Shown here one piece after another: positions 39,235 through 47,755 of a stretch of 64,000 nucleotides of DNA. Position numbers and translations under genes: made by a program. Origin of the DNA: CAZMZW01 sp964571135 (lineage in GTDB: Bacteria > Chloroflexota > Anaerolineae > Anaerolineales > Anaerolineaceae); the NCBI GenBank assembly GCA_964571135.1, contig CAZMZW010000002.1:310001-374000 (forward strand), given 5' to 3'. The notes beneath the pieces are model-generated. The model worked only from the letters and a program-made list of their open reading frames with translations. It did not search any database and was not told where the DNA came from. Numbering within the stretch: the first letter of the stretch is position 1; each line of letters starts with the position of its first letter.

Positions 39235-40551
39235 TTATGGCTGTTGGGTTGGAATTGTTGATTCAGTTGAAGGAAGAATATACTCAGTCGGAATAATTAA
39301 TTCTGGCGGTATTGTTGGTTCAACAGGGACAATATTTTCCCAATTTTTCAACTCGACTTTCAGTCCTGATTTGACCTGTACAACCCAGTCTTCAAATACC
39401 ATTGGAATGGAATCATGCCCAACGGCTTGAATGATGTGCCACCCAAAATCAGATTGTACTGGCGCACTGACCTCACTTACTTTCAATGCAAATGCGGCAT
39501 CTTCAAAAGTTTTAACCATCTTGCCTCTCGTAAACCAGCCCAGGTCTCCCCCATTGTCCTTCGTGCCTGTATCAATGGAAACTTCGGTGGCAATTTTCGC
39601 CCAATCCTCACCCGAGGTAAGGCGATTGAGCACGATCTTTGCATCTGCTTCAGTTTTTACCAGGATGTGGCGTGCCCAGACCTGTTCTGATCTTTCCGGG
39701 CTCAGATTGTAAGAATCCTGTAATTTTAAACGGATCAGATAATAGCGGACATAATCCCGTAATGCCTGTTCAGGGACTTTCACGCTTTCTAATGTGGCGT
39801 AATACTCTTTTAGATTGCTATTATATAAATCCTGAGTGTAGGCAGTTGCCGTAGGTTCAGGGGTTGCGGTTGGAACATTTGCTGAAATGGTTGGAGTGCC
39901 AGCCGGTGGTGCTGGAGTTATTGTTGGTTCAGCAGTTGCAGTAGCCTCAGGCGCTAAGGTTGGGGCAGGTGTGTAATGCAAAAGCGCAACCTGGGTGGGT
40001 GAGAATGTTGGGGTCCCGAATATCACAGGGGTCGGGGTTGCGGTTGGAGTTCCGTTGGGGAAAAAGCCAAATTGACCTTGCAGGAAGGTATCAACTTCCT
40101 GCTCACTTACTTTAATTCCCTTTTTAGCTGCTTCCAATGCAATAATGCGTTCTTCCACCATTTGATCTAAAACGCTTTGACCAAACAGCTTGGGATCTGC
40201 CAATGCTGCCTGGTAACTTTGAAGCTGAGAAGTGAAATAGGAATACATGTTTTGGTCTGATGCAAAATATTGCGCCATATTATAGACACTGCGATAGTTT
40301 TCTACATAGAGTTTGCGGCGCAAGAGTACCCGTTCGATGAATTCCTTTCCATTTATTTTTTCATTTCCAATGGTTGCAACTGCTGCGTTGTTCTTAAATA
40401 CGGTTTCATTCAAGATCCCATACCCGATCACCAAAACAATTAGCACAGCGGTGATCGCAAAACCAATGGTTACCCAGCGATTGGTTTTTTTTTCTTTTTC
40501 GGCATGGGTTAGCGGTGTATGATGAACCGGCTTTTTAGGCTTTGATTCCAT
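39235..40551 (-). CDS. Membrane-anchored PpiC/SurA-type peptidyl-prolyl isomerase
   Basis: This 438-residue foldase is anchored by one N-terminal membrane helix (about 27-48, VTIGFAITAVLIVLVIGYGIL). A SurA-like N-terminal region follows (GKEFIERVLLRRKLY, then MVEERIIALEAAKKGI). A Thr-Pro-Ala-rich stretch of about 70 residues (TPTATPTPVI, PEATATAEPTITPAPPAG) interrupts it. The parvulin PpiC domain (WARHILVKTEADA, then NGGDLGWFTRGKMV and SDFGWHIIQAVGH) is complete. It should help fold exported proteins outside the membrane. A low-complexity insertion inside the chaperone domain is unusual. It converges with smc. Confidence 0.88.
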   Translation of the reverse strand: MESKPKKPVHHTPLTHAEKEKKTNRWVTIGFAITAVLIVLVIGYGILNETVFKNNAAVATIGNEKINGKEFIERVLLRRKLYVENYRSVYNMAQYFASDQNMYSYFTSQLQSYQAALADPKLFGQSVLDQMVEERIIALEAAKKGIKVSEQEVDTFLQGQFGFFPNGTPTATPTPVIFGTPTFSPTQVALLHYTPAPTLAPEATATAEPTITPAPPAGTPTISANVPTATPEPTATAYTQDLYNSNLKEYYATLESVKVPEQALRDYVRYYLIRLKLQDSYNLSPERSEQVWARHILVKTEADAKIVLNRLTSGEDWAKIATEVSIDTGTKDNGGDLGWFTRGKMVKTFEDAAFALKVSEVSAPVQSDFGWHIIQAVGHDSIPMVFEDWVVQVKSGLKVELKNWENIVPVEPTIPPELIIPTEYILPSTESTIPTQQP

Positions 40552-40580
40552 AGATAACCTTCTTTTTCAAATTGAAAATA

Positions 40581-40886
40581 TTATCGTAAATTATCTTCCC
40601 AGGTGCCGCCTGAAAAGGGCAGCAGGGCCAGGTGGCGTGCGCGTTTAATTGCGCGAGCCAGGGTGCGTTGATGGAGCGCACAGGTGCCGGTCTGTCGGCG
40701 TGGACGGATGCGGCCATCTTCCATGGTGAATTTTCGTAGAACGTCGGTGGCTTTATAGTCAATCACCAGGTTTTTATCAGAGCAGAATTGACAGAATTTG
40801 GGGCGGGTGACATAACGTCTTCCTCCCATCGGCCGACCCTGATCATCATCAGCTCCATTATCTACATAATTATCTCTATCTGACAT
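40581..40886 (-). CDS. rpsR: Small ribosomal subunit protein S18
   Basis: This 101-residue protein has the S18 core RRQTGTCALHQRTLARAIKRARHLALLPF and an N-terminal Cys pair (FCQFC) with further Cys in TGTC, consistent with a zinc-carrying form. It binds S6 on the small subunit platform. A long charged N-terminal extension (DRDNYVDNGADDDQGRP) precedes the core. It is the last gene of the rpsF-ssb-rpsR operon, 16 bases after ssb. Confidence 0.96.
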   Translation of the reverse strand: MSDRDNYVDNGADDDQGRPMGGRRYVTRPKFCQFCSDKNLVIDYKATDVLRKFTMEDGRIRPRRQTGTCALHQRTLARAIKRARHLALLPFSGGTWEDNLR

Positions 40887-40902
40887 TTTATTTCTCCGTT
40901 AT

Positions 40903-41307
40903 TTATCCTTCGCCGTCTTCCTCAAAATCTTCAAAGGTTTGAATGGGTTCCACAGGTGTTTCGCTTGAGATATTCTTTTCACCTAATGGCATCAGTTCAC
41001 TGGCAACGATCTCAACATTGATGTGCTGGTGACCTTGCGGATCATCCCAGCGGCGGGTTTGCAAGCGGCCTTCCACATATACCTGCTTGCCTTTGGCAAG
41101 CGCTTGTTTACAGAATTCCGCCAGACCACCCCACGCGAGCACTTTAAACCATTCTGTTTGATTATGCCGTGTGCCGTCGCTCGATTCCCAATTGCGGTTG
41201 ACTGCCACGCTGAATGTGGCGATTGGTTTACCAGCAGGGGTATAGCGCATCTCAGGATCGCGGCCAAGGTGGCCAATCACCATGATCTTATTCAACCCGC
41301 GGCTCAT
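40903..41307 (-). CDS. ssb: Single-stranded DNA-binding protein
   Basis: This 134-residue protein has an intact OB fold (LNKIMVIGHLGRDPEMRYTPAG, then WFKVLAWGGLAEFCKQALAKGKQVYVEGRL). The C-terminal tail is acidic but ends FEDFEEDGEG and lacks the usual DDDIPF-type terminus that docks partner proteins. It lies between rpsF and rpsR, its standard location. It may be either the replication SSB with an altered tail or a shortened version. Confidence 0.95.
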   Translation of the reverse strand: MSRGLNKIMVIGHLGRDPEMRYTPAGKPIATFSVAVNRNWESSDGTRHNQTEWFKVLAWGGLAEFCKQALAKGKQVYVEGRLQTRRWDDPQGHQHINVEIVASELMPLGEKNISSETPVEPIQTFEDFEEDGEG

Positions 41308-41339
41308 TCATTACTCCTTGAAGACCTGAAAAACACGGA

Positions 41340-41627
41340 TTATTCTTCTTTAGCAATAATCGAAAAACGCATCACTGGTTCAAGGATGCGCAAATTGCGC
41401 TCCAGGTCTGCGTTGGCAGTTGGGGCCATCTGGATATTGAGCAGGTAATATAAGCCATCGCGCTGCTTCTGAATTGGGTATGCCAGACGGCGTTTGCCCC
41501 AGATATCAGTGGTGGAAATTGTTCCACCCGCGGTAGTGACCCATCCGTTGATCTTTTCCAGGGTCTGGTTGACTGCCGCTTCATCCAAACCAGGATGAAT
41601 AATCACAATCAGTTCGTACGGTCGCAT
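41340..41627 (-). CDS. rpsF: Small ribosomal subunit protein S6
   Basis: This is a 95-residue S6 (MRPYELIVIIHPGLDE, then WGKRRLAYPIQKQRDGLYYLLNIQM). The ATG at 41627 is chosen because AGGAGG lies nine bases before it; an in-frame start at 41648 would overlap that site. It is the first gene of the S6-SSB-S18 operon. A candidate S6:S18-binding hairpin lies in its leader. Confidence 0.95.
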   Translation of the reverse strand: MRPYELIVIIHPGLDEAAVNQTLEKINGWVTTAGGTISTTDIWGKRRLAYPIQKQRDGLYYLLNIQMAPTANADLERNLRILEPVMRFSIIAKEE

Positions 41628-41681
41628 AGAGGAATTCCTCCTTTCCATGGGATTGCCCTTGTGTTCACCGTTGATGAATCA

Positions 41682-41710
41682 AGAGCGGAAAAGTAACCAG
41701 TTACTGCTCT
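41682..41710 (-). promoter_or_regulatory. Candidate S6:S18-binding leader hairpin
   Basis: On the minus strand AGAGC pairs with GCTCT and, inside it, AGTAA pairs with TTACT around the loop CTGG. The 3' strand holds an extra TTTTCC bulge, so CCG is displayed next to the outer stem. A CCG-bearing bulged hairpin is the known S6:S18 autoregulatory motif. It lies 55 bases upstream of rpsF. Confidence 0.45.
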
Positions 41711-41810
41711 GGCTATCTAACCGGAAGAAGTTTATCATAATTGATCACAACTCGGAAGGGTATAAAATTAACCTCGATAATAATAATGACATTTCTATTT
41801 GGAGCCACGC

Positions 41811-43913
41811 ATGAAAAAAGATCTGCACTCTTTCTTTAATCCCAAAGGGGTAGCCATTATCGGTGCTTCTTCCAATCCGGGAAAATTGAGCCATGGAATT
41901 CTCAATAATCTCCTTCAATATGGATACCAGGGAGGAATATATCCAGTTAATCCCAGTTCCAAAGAAATCCTAAATGTGCCCTGTTATGCGGGTATCCAGG
42001 ATGTTCAGGATCCTGTGGACCTGGCTGTGATCATCCTTCCATCTCAAATGATTGCAGCAGTAATCAAGGATTGTGGTTTGCGCGGTATTAAAGCTGCGAT
42101 TATTATTTCAGGCGGTTTTCGGGAAGTGGGTGAGGGCGGGCTTGAATTAGAAAAAGAATGCTTGAAGATGGCCGAAGAGTATGGTATGCACCTGATCGGT
42201 CCCAATTGTGTCGGCAATATGAATATGAGTAATGGATTGAATACCACCTTCATCCGGGGTATGCCGATCAAAGGTGGAATTGGATTTCTATCCCAATCCG
42301 GAGCGGTATGCGGCGGGATCGTTGACCATATCCTCCACAAGCAGATTGGCTTTTCGCATTTCATCAGCCTGGGGAATGAGGCGGATGTCAATGAAACCGA
42401 TATTATTGAATTTCTGGCAGAAGATAAAGAAACGCATGTGATTGCCGCTTATGTGGAATCCATCCGGGATGGCCAGCAATTTATCCAGGTTTGCCAAAAG
42501 ATCAGCTCCAAAAAGCCGATCGTAATCCTCAAAGCTGGGCGCAGCGGAGCAGGTGCAAAAGCTGTGTCTTCGCACACAGGCTCTTTGGCAGGCTCAAAAG
42601 AGGCATATTCCGCCGCTTTTAAGCAGGCAGGGGCATTAGAGGTCTTTTCGGTGGAAGAACTGCTAAATGTGTCCCTGGCGTTCGATTTTCTGCCTCTGCC
42701 TTCAGGCAGTCGCGCAGCCATAATCACGAACGCAGGCGGTCCGGCAGCTTTAGCTTCTGACAGTCTGGAAGATAATGGTCTTCAATTAGCGCAATTCAGT
42801 GAAGAAACCAGGCAGATACTGCGGAATAACCTCATCCCTGCTGCTCAGGTGTCCAATCCGGTGGATATGCTGGGAGGGGCTGATCCCCGGGAATATGGGT
42901 TGGCACTGCGTCAGGTATTAAAAGATTCCGGGGTGGACATTACGATTCCAATCCTCGTCCCGCAGGCATTGGTCAAACCTGAAGAAGTAGCCCAAGAGAT
43001 CGCAAACGAAGCCAAAAGCTCTCAAAAACCAGTGATCACCTGTTTTATGGGTCTCGAAAGCATCGGGCAGGCAAGAGCCATTCTGCACCAGAACCGGGTG
43101 CCTCTCTTTGATTATCCAGAAAAGATTGGCAAGGTCGCTGGCTCAATGCTTCAATATGCAGATACTCAGAAATCCCGAAAAGATGAAAAAATAATACAGA
43201 TTGATAATAAGAAACGACAAAAAGTCAAAAAATTCTTTGAAAACAGCAAAAATCAGGTCGTTTTTGGCGAAGAAGAAACCCGGTACGTTTTTCTAGAATA
43301 CGGTATTCCCCTCGTTGAGGGCGAAATGGCAAAAACAAAGCTCGAAGCTAATGAAATTGCTGAAAAAATTGGGTTTCCGGTTGTCCTAAAAATAGGTTCC
43401 CAGGATTTTCTGCATAAATCCGAGGTTGGTGGGATTATGGTCAATCTAAAAAGTAAGATGGAGGTCACCCAAGGATGGGATCAGATCATGCTTAATGCTA
43501 AAAATGCCAATCCAGATGCCAGAGTGGCTGGCTGCATGGTGGAATCCATGGCAGAGGCAGGGCAGGAAGTGATTCTGGGCATGAAAAGGGATGCCAGTTT
43601 CGGACCAGTAATGATGTTCGGGCTGGGGGGAATCTTTGTCGAGCTATTCAAGGATGTCGCATTCAGGGTGGCACCCATGTCCCTATGGGATGGTTTTGAT
43701 ATGATCAATCAAACAAGGGCGGGAACACTCCTGAAAGGCTACCGCGGCCAACCGGAAGCAGACATTGAAGCCATCGTGGATTGTTTACTACGTTTGAGCC
43801 AACTGGCATTGGAATTTCCCCAGATCGGGGAGATGGAGATCAATCCTTTAATGGTTTATCCTAAAAATAAGGGTGTTTTGGCACTTGATTGCCGCCTTTT
43901 ACTGCAAAAATAA
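41811..43913 (+). CDS. ADP-forming acyl-CoA/acetate-CoA ligase family protein
   Basis: This 700-residue enzyme should interconvert acyl-CoA + ADP + phosphate with acid + ATP + CoA, a way to gain ATP in fermentation. The N-terminal CoA-binding domain (GVAIIGASSNPGKLSHGIL) and ligase-CoA region with the catalytic His in VSSHTGSLAGS are followed by the ATP-grasp part (FPVVLKIGSQDFLHKSEVGG, then GCMVESMAEAGQEVILGMKRD and EINPLMV). Alpha and beta parts are joined in one chain. The ATG at 41811 is preferred over TTG 41799 because GGAG lies seven bases upstream. It could also be an acetyltransferase-type Acs-like protein; the GNAT domain is absent. Confidence 0.88.
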   Translation: MKKDLHSFFNPKGVAIIGASSNPGKLSHGILNNLLQYGYQGGIYPVNPSSKEILNVPCYAGIQDVQDPVDLAVIILPSQMIAAVIKDCGLRGIKAAIIISGGFREVGEGGLELEKECLKMAEEYGMHLIGPNCVGNMNMSNGLNTTFIRGMPIKGGIGFLSQSGAVCGGIVDHILHKQIGFSHFISLGNEADVNETDIIEFLAEDKETHVIAAYVESIRDGQQFIQVCQKISSKKPIVILKAGRSGAGAKAVSSHTGSLAGSKEAYSAAFKQAGALEVFSVEELLNVSLAFDFLPLPSGSRAAIITNAGGPAALASDSLEDNGLQLAQFSEETRQILRNNLIPAAQVSNPVDMLGGADPREYGLALRQVLKDSGVDITIPILVPQALVKPEEVAQEIANEAKSSQKPVITCFMGLESIGQARAILHQNRVPLFDYPEKIGKVAGSMLQYADTQKSRKDEKIIQIDNKKRQKVKKFFENSKNQVVFGEEETRYVFLEYGIPLVEGEMAKTKLEANEIAEKIGFPVVLKIGSQDFLHKSEVGGIMVNLKSKMEVTQGWDQIMLNAKNANPDARVAGCMVESMAEAGQEVILGMKRDASFGPVMMFGLGGIFVELFKDVAFRVAPMSLWDGFDMINQTRAGTLLKGYRGQPEADIEAIVDCLLRLSQLALEFPQIGEMEINPLMVYPKNKGVLALDCRLLLQK

Positions 43914-43945
43914 TTATGTCAATTGCGCATAGGCATTAATTGCTG

Positions 43946-45337
43946 CTAAGAATTCATTTTTGCGGACCGATAGAGGTCTAAAGTCATGGTTTTTGCTTTT
44001 TGGTGGTCAATGATGGGGGCGGGATAGTCTTTGCCGATATTACAGTGGAATTGATTTTGAAGTTCGAAAGCCATTTGCCAGGGAGTGTGGATGAATTGGT
44101 TTGGTACTTGGTTGAGTTCAGGTAGCCAGCAGCGGATGTAAGTACCCAATGGATCGAATTTTCGGGATTGCAGGGTGGGATTGAAAATCCGGAAATACGG
44201 GACTGAATCTGTTCCGGTGCCGGCAGCCCACTGCCAGTTGCCATTATTGGATGCCGGGTCATAATCCAGTAGGTTTTTTCTGAAATAATCTTCACCTTTC
44301 TGCCAGTTGATGTTCAAATCCTTTACCAGAAAGGATGAAACCAGCATGCGGGCGCGGTTGTGCATCCAGCCAGTCTTATTCAATTGGCGCATGGCAGCAT
44401 CTATGATCGGGTACCCGGTTTGACCGGATTGCCATGATAGAAGGTCACTTTTATCCTCATTCCAATGGATTTGCCGGTATACGGGGTTAAACGCGGTTTT
44501 GAGTACCTGCGGATGAGTTGCCATAATTTGGTAGAAAAAATCGCGCCAAATGAGCTCATTAATCCAGATTTGGATACTTTCTTTTTCTTGTTGGTTTTTA
44601 GTCATTTCCAGAACGTGGTTTGCAGCGCTATAAACCTCACGCGCTGAAATAAATCCAAACTTGAGTGCAATTGACAGATGGGATGTCCTATCCAAATCCA
44701 TGCGGTCTCGTAAGGTCGAATAATTAAAAATATCTTCACGAGTGAAATATTGCAAGCGCTCGTGAGCTGCATCCTCACCTGGTGTGAACATCAAAGGTTC
44801 TTCTGGCAGCGGTAGCTCTTCGGATGAAAGCAGCGGATAGTCAGGCAGGTAGTCCGGCGCAGGGGTAACGGTCAGATTTTGAGGCAGCGCCTTCCAGGCA
44901 TGATTGAATGGTGTGAATTTACTATAGGAGCTGCCATCCGATTTCTTCACCGCATCTGGAGGGAATATGGTCAAACCATCCGAAAACGTTAATGGAATAA
45001 CCTTTGATAATGCAGTATCCCGCTTAACCGCAAAAGGCGAGTAATCCCTTTGGGCATAGATATTTTCCGATTTAGATTCATCAATAAATGCTGGCAAGAC
45101 CTCGATTGGTTTTCCCCACCGGACGATCAAACGGCTACCTCGTGATATCAAATCCTGTTCGAGAAGATTCAAGGTAGCAAATAAATAAGAGTTCCTCCTA
45201 GGTGAGGATTGACTCAGCAATGCTTTATCCAGGATGAACAAGGGAATGACTGATTGATGATGTTTAAGAGCATCAATTAAGGCAGGGTTATCGCTCAAAC
45301 GCAGGTCGCGACGGATCCACCAGATGGCAATTGACAT
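43946..45337 (-). CDS. phr: Deoxyribodipyrimidine photolyase
   Basis: This 463-residue flavoprotein repairs cyclobutane pyrimidine dimers with light. The antenna domain starts IAIWWIRRDLRLSDNPAL. The FAD domain has TGYPIIDAAMRQLNKTGWMHNRARM and DYDPASNNGNWQWAAGTG, all class I photolyase markers. The ATG at 45337 fits the family start; a longer reading from 45430 would add 31 unrelated residues. TATAAT-like sequence sits close to the ATG. It is divergent from azlC. Confidence 0.93.
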   Translation of the reverse strand: MSIAIWWIRRDLRLSDNPALIDALKHHQSVIPLFILDKALLSQSSPRRNSYLFATLNLLEQDLISRGSRLIVRWGKPIEVLPAFIDESKSENIYAQRDYSPFAVKRDTALSKVIPLTFSDGLTIFPPDAVKKSDGSSYSKFTPFNHAWKALPQNLTVTPAPDYLPDYPLLSSEELPLPEEPLMFTPGEDAAHERLQYFTREDIFNYSTLRDRMDLDRTSHLSIALKFGFISAREVYSAANHVLEMTKNQQEKESIQIWINELIWRDFFYQIMATHPQVLKTAFNPVYRQIHWNEDKSDLLSWQSGQTGYPIIDAAMRQLNKTGWMHNRARMLVSSFLVKDLNINWQKGEDYFRKNLLDYDPASNNGNWQWAAGTGTDSVPYFRIFNPTLQSRKFDPLGTYIRCWLPELNQVPNQFIHTPWQMAFELQNQFHCNIGKDYPAPIIDHQKAKTMTLDLYRSAKMNS

Positions 45338-45399
45338 AATACTGATTATATTGACAAAACCTGTTGGTATAATTGCCAAAAATTCTTTCAGGATGAAAT

Positions 45400-46095
45400 G
45401 TGATCGGATCAACTTCGCGGTCCAGAACAAACGAGTTCTTTTATGGGATGCGCAGCGAAATGCCCCTTCTGTTGGGCGTTTTTCCGTTTGGATTGATCTA
45501 TGGGGTCATGGCAATAAAGGCTGGTCTGCCGCCAGCGATGGCGCAAGGGATGTCTTCCATTGTTTTTGCAGGCGCTTCCCAGTTGATGATCACCCAATTG
45601 GTCAGCAGCGGTGCACCCATGCTGATCATCATACTCACCGCTTTCGTGGTCAATTTACGTCACGCACTTTACAGCGCCTCGATGGCGCCTTATTTCAAAC
45701 ACCTCTCCCCGTTATGGAAAGTATTGCTGGGCTATTTGCTCACCGATGAAGCCTATGGTGTGGGTATTACCCGATATGTTGAATCCTCTGATGAACCATT
45801 CAAACACTGGTTTGTATTTGGCGCTGGTTTGATCTTATGGGCTAGCTGGCAGATCAGCTCTGCCTGTGGGATTTTCCTGGGAGCGCAAATTTCGCCAGCC
45901 TGGTCACTGGATTTTGCCTTACCTCTGGTCTTTATCGCACTCGTTATACCAATGCTTAAGGACCGCGCCGGTCTCGCGGCAGCCGTCGCCGGGGGTGTTG
46001 TATCTGTCCTGGCATTTGGACTGCCATATAAATTGGGTATTTTGATCGCCGCATTGATCGGGATCATTGTGGGCTTGTGGAGTGAGCGCAAATGA
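45400..46095 (+). CDS. azlC: AzlC-family branched-chain amino acid exporter subunit
   Basis: This 231-residue polytopic protein starts at GTG 45400 with CAGGA before it. The LLGVFPFGLIYGVMAIKAGL helix, SSIVFAGASQL and NLRHALYSASMAPYFK are AzlC hallmarks. With AzlD it forms an exporter of branched-chain or related amino acids. Its stop overlaps azlD by four bases. Confidence 0.92.
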   Translation: MIGSTSRSRTNEFFYGMRSEMPLLLGVFPFGLIYGVMAIKAGLPPAMAQGMSSIVFAGASQLMITQLVSSGAPMLIIILTAFVVNLRHALYSASMAPYFKHLSPLWKVLLGYLLTDEAYGVGITRYVESSDEPFKHWFVFGAGLILWASWQISSACGIFLGAQISPAWSLDFALPLVFIALVIPMLKDRAGLAAAVAGGVVSVLAFGLPYKLGILIAALIGIIVGLWSERK

Positions 46096-46412
46096 GCAGC
46101 CTTTGGGTCACATTGGGGATCATTGGTCTGCTCACCCTGGCAACGCGCCTTTCTTTCATCCTCTTATTGGAAAAATGGAAACCGCCAACGATTTTCAAGA
46201 ACGGGCTGCGTTTTGTGCCCCTGGCAGTGCTGCCGGCTTTGATCTTCCCTGAAATATTTTTGAAAAATAATGCAATTGCCATCCCGCCGGATTTCCCCCG
46301 CCTGGTGGCAGCAGTAGTTGCCGGGCTGGTTGCCTGGCGAACGAAAAGCACGTTATTGACAATTGGTATTGGAATGCTAGTGTTCTATTTACTGCGGATG
46401 ATCTTTAATTAG
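46092..46412 (+). CDS. azlD: AzlD-family transport protein
   Basis: This 106-residue membrane protein has three to four helices. LGIIGLLTLATRLSFILL and FVPLAVLPALIFPEIF fit AzlD. It is translated with azlC through an ATGA overlap and is the small partner of the two-part exporter. Confidence 0.9.
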   Translation: MSSLWVTLGIIGLLTLATRLSFILLLEKWKPPTIFKNGLRFVPLAVLPALIFPEIFLKNNAIAIPPDFPRLVAAVVAGLVAWRTKSTLLTIGIGMLVFYLLRMIFN

Positions 46413-46419
46413 TTAAAAA

Positions 46420-46442
46420 TACAAAAAATCAGATTTTTCGTA
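46420..46442. terminator. Possible bidirectional terminator
   Basis: A near-perfect inverted repeat, TAC then AAAAAATC with ATTTTT and GTA, lies between the convergent azlD and YwbE genes. The stem is weak because it is made almost only of A and T. Confidence 0.35.
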
Positions 46443-46454
46443 CAAAAATAGTAA

Positions 46455-46655
46455 TTAGATCCCAGTGACGATGGCCTGCACTCGCCCCACCTTGCCGTCT
46501 GTCAGCATTACCTTGATGCCATGCGGGTGGGTGGGACTGCTGGTGAGGATGCGTGCAACCAAACCTTCGGTCAGCTTGCCGGTGGATTGGTTTTGCTTTT
46601 CAACGATCTGTACCCGCAGCCCCTGAGAAATTTCGCTTCGTTTGGGTAGGATCAT
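46455..46655 (-). CDS. YwbE-family protein
   Basis: This 66-residue protein carries the YwbE (DUF2196) pattern: GLRVQIVEKQNQSTGKLTEG, then ILTSSPTHPHGIKVML. The function of the family is unknown; a small nucleic-acid-binding beta-barrel is plausible. It follows the SRPBCC gene by eight bases on the same strand. Confidence 0.9.
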   Translation of the reverse strand: MILPKRSEISQGLRVQIVEKQNQSTGKLTEGLVARILTSSPTHPHGIKVMLTDGKVGRVQAIVTGI

Positions 46656-46663
46656 TATGATTT

Positions 46664-47095
46664 CTATTGCTTCAGAAGCATCTTCAAGCAGTTTTGGTCC
46701 TCTTCAAGGCTCTTTCCCAGGGTAATGGCGACCATTCCTTCAGCCAATTTAAAAAATCCGGTGGGTTCACCTTCCACGATGGTGGTACTCTTTGTCCCTT
46801 CGGGTACGGTTGTGTAGGTCATGGTCACTTCATAAGGCACCGGCCCTTTGACCACTTTGGCTGCCCATTTTTCGTTTTGGATGAAAGCCGTGATCTCCAT
46901 GCTGGTTTTCATTTCTTGACCCATGAATTTGCGCACTTCAGTGTAGCGGGATCCGACCATATTATCGAGTCCTTCATCGATATGTGTCGAAACTACACCT
47001 CCTTGCCATTTGGTGGAATTCTCATTATCGTGCACATAGGCGAAGACTTCTGCTACTGGCTTGCGGATGACACACGATTTTTCAACTTTGATCAT
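46664..47095 (-). CDS. SRPBCC (polyketide cyclase-like) domain protein
   Basis: This 143-residue protein has a START/SRPBCC fold: a start typical of the family (SCVIRKPVAEVFAYVHDNENSTKWQ region), central MEITAF and PYEVTMTYTTVPEGTKST strands, and a C-terminal helix. Such proteins bind small hydrophobic ligands. A strong AAGGAGG ribosome site precedes the ATG at 47095. It is cotranscribed with the YwbE gene. Confidence 0.85.
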   Translation of the reverse strand: MIKVEKSCVIRKPVAEVFAYVHDNENSTKWQGGVVSTHIDEGLDNMVGSRYTEVRKFMGQEMKTSMEITAFIQNEKWAAKVVKGPVPYEVTMTYTTVPEGTKSTTIVEGEPTGFFKLAEGMVAITLGKSLEEDQNCLKMLLKQ

Positions 47096-47294
47096 GGAAA
47101 TACCTCCTTAAATTTAATTTACATATAGATATATGAAGATAATATCATTAATCTGTATTACTATTTGGGTTTAAATTTCCCAATTGAGAAGCCAGCTAAA
47201 ATAGATTATATATTCCAACAAAGATTCTAAACCTTCGATATAAGGTCTCCATTTAGGTGAAAGTATCTATAAATTGGTCTATCTTAAAATAATA
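47096..47294. other. AT-rich intergenic stretch
   Basis: Very AT-rich sequence with no credible open frame, upstream of the SRPBCC gene. It presumably holds that gene's promoter. It borders the accessory non-coding segment that runs to tRNA-Pro. Confidence 0.5.
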
Positions 47295-47320
47295 AAAGAC
47301 ACCAAAAAAATGGTGTCTTT
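47295..47320 (-). terminator. Terminator-like hairpin following repeat copy 1
   Basis: AAAGACACC and GGTGTCTTT pair over nine bases around an eight-base loop. On the minus strand the stem is followed by TATTATTTT. It directly follows the CCA end of the tRNA-like repeat, as a terminator follows a tRNA gene. Confidence 0.65.
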
Positions 47321-47324
47321 GGAT

Positions 47325-47440
47325 TGGTCGGGACGATAGGGTTTGCGAAGTAAAGCAAAGTCCCCGCAGCTCCCGTATGGAGCAAGGGGAAACCTCCGAC
47401 ATTCGTAGTTCTCTGCAGGAGCAGAGAACGATGATGCTCC
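47325..47440 (-). repeat. tRNA-Pro 3'-end-derived repeat, copy 1
   Basis: On the minus strand this ends CGTCCCG-A-CCA, like the acceptor 3' strand of the nearby tRNA-Pro but with CCA encoded. The T-stem half GTCGGAGG is present but the T loop is replaced by a hairpin module: nested TCCCC/GGGGA and GCTCC/GGAGC at 47361-47390. A nine-base hairpin (GTTCTCTGC/GCAGAGAAC, 47408-47429) lies just upstream. Confidence 0.6.
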
Positions 47441-47504
47441 AAAAGAATGGGACTTCAAGTCCTGATCATGAAGGGTGCCATTTGGACTTCATTCATTTAT
47501 AAGC

Positions 47505-47591
47505 TTGTCCACAGTGTATATAGGCGTCCACAGAGTCCATATTTTCCACAATAAGGAGGAAAAACCGTCCACAGCGCCTATATTGTCCATA
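47505..47591 (+). other. Cluster of DnaA-box-like nonamers
   Basis: Five same-direction nonamers resembling TTATCCACA lie in 87 bases: TTGTCCACA 47505, GCGTCCACA 47524, TTTTCCACA 47542, CCGTCCACA 47565, TTGTCCATA 47583. Two of them differ from consensus at one position. An inverted repeat ATATAGGCG/CGCCTATAT (47518-47526 and 47575-47583) frames the cluster. Confidence 0.45.
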
Positions 47592-47755
47592 GCCTGCCCT
47601 CGTCAAGGGGGTTTCTACCCCGGTTGCACACGAAAAAAAGAAAGGCGACTCAATCTGAAGATAATTTAACATGGCATCAAGTGTATAGTATCTCCTGGAC
47701 ACCGCACACAGCTTTCATTTCGATAATTAATAGGCACTTTTGCTGATGTTGTTAC

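Noticed and set aside
45331..45372. Consensus sigma-70 promoters in the phr-azlC gap
   Set aside because: TTGACA and TATAAT words occur, but the spacings (11 and 30 bases) do not fit a promoter.
45324..45749. 141-residue plus-strand frame overlapping azlC
   Set aside because: It is out of frame with the clear AzlC protein and has no recognisable features.
46667..47128. 153-residue plus-strand frame opposite the SRPBCC gene
   Set aside because: The minus-strand SRPBCC frame has a strong ribosome site and family match; the opposite frame has neither.
47475..47669. 64-residue plus-strand frame over the DnaA-box-like cluster
   Set aside because: Low-quality composition, no family pattern, and the sequence is better explained as non-coding.
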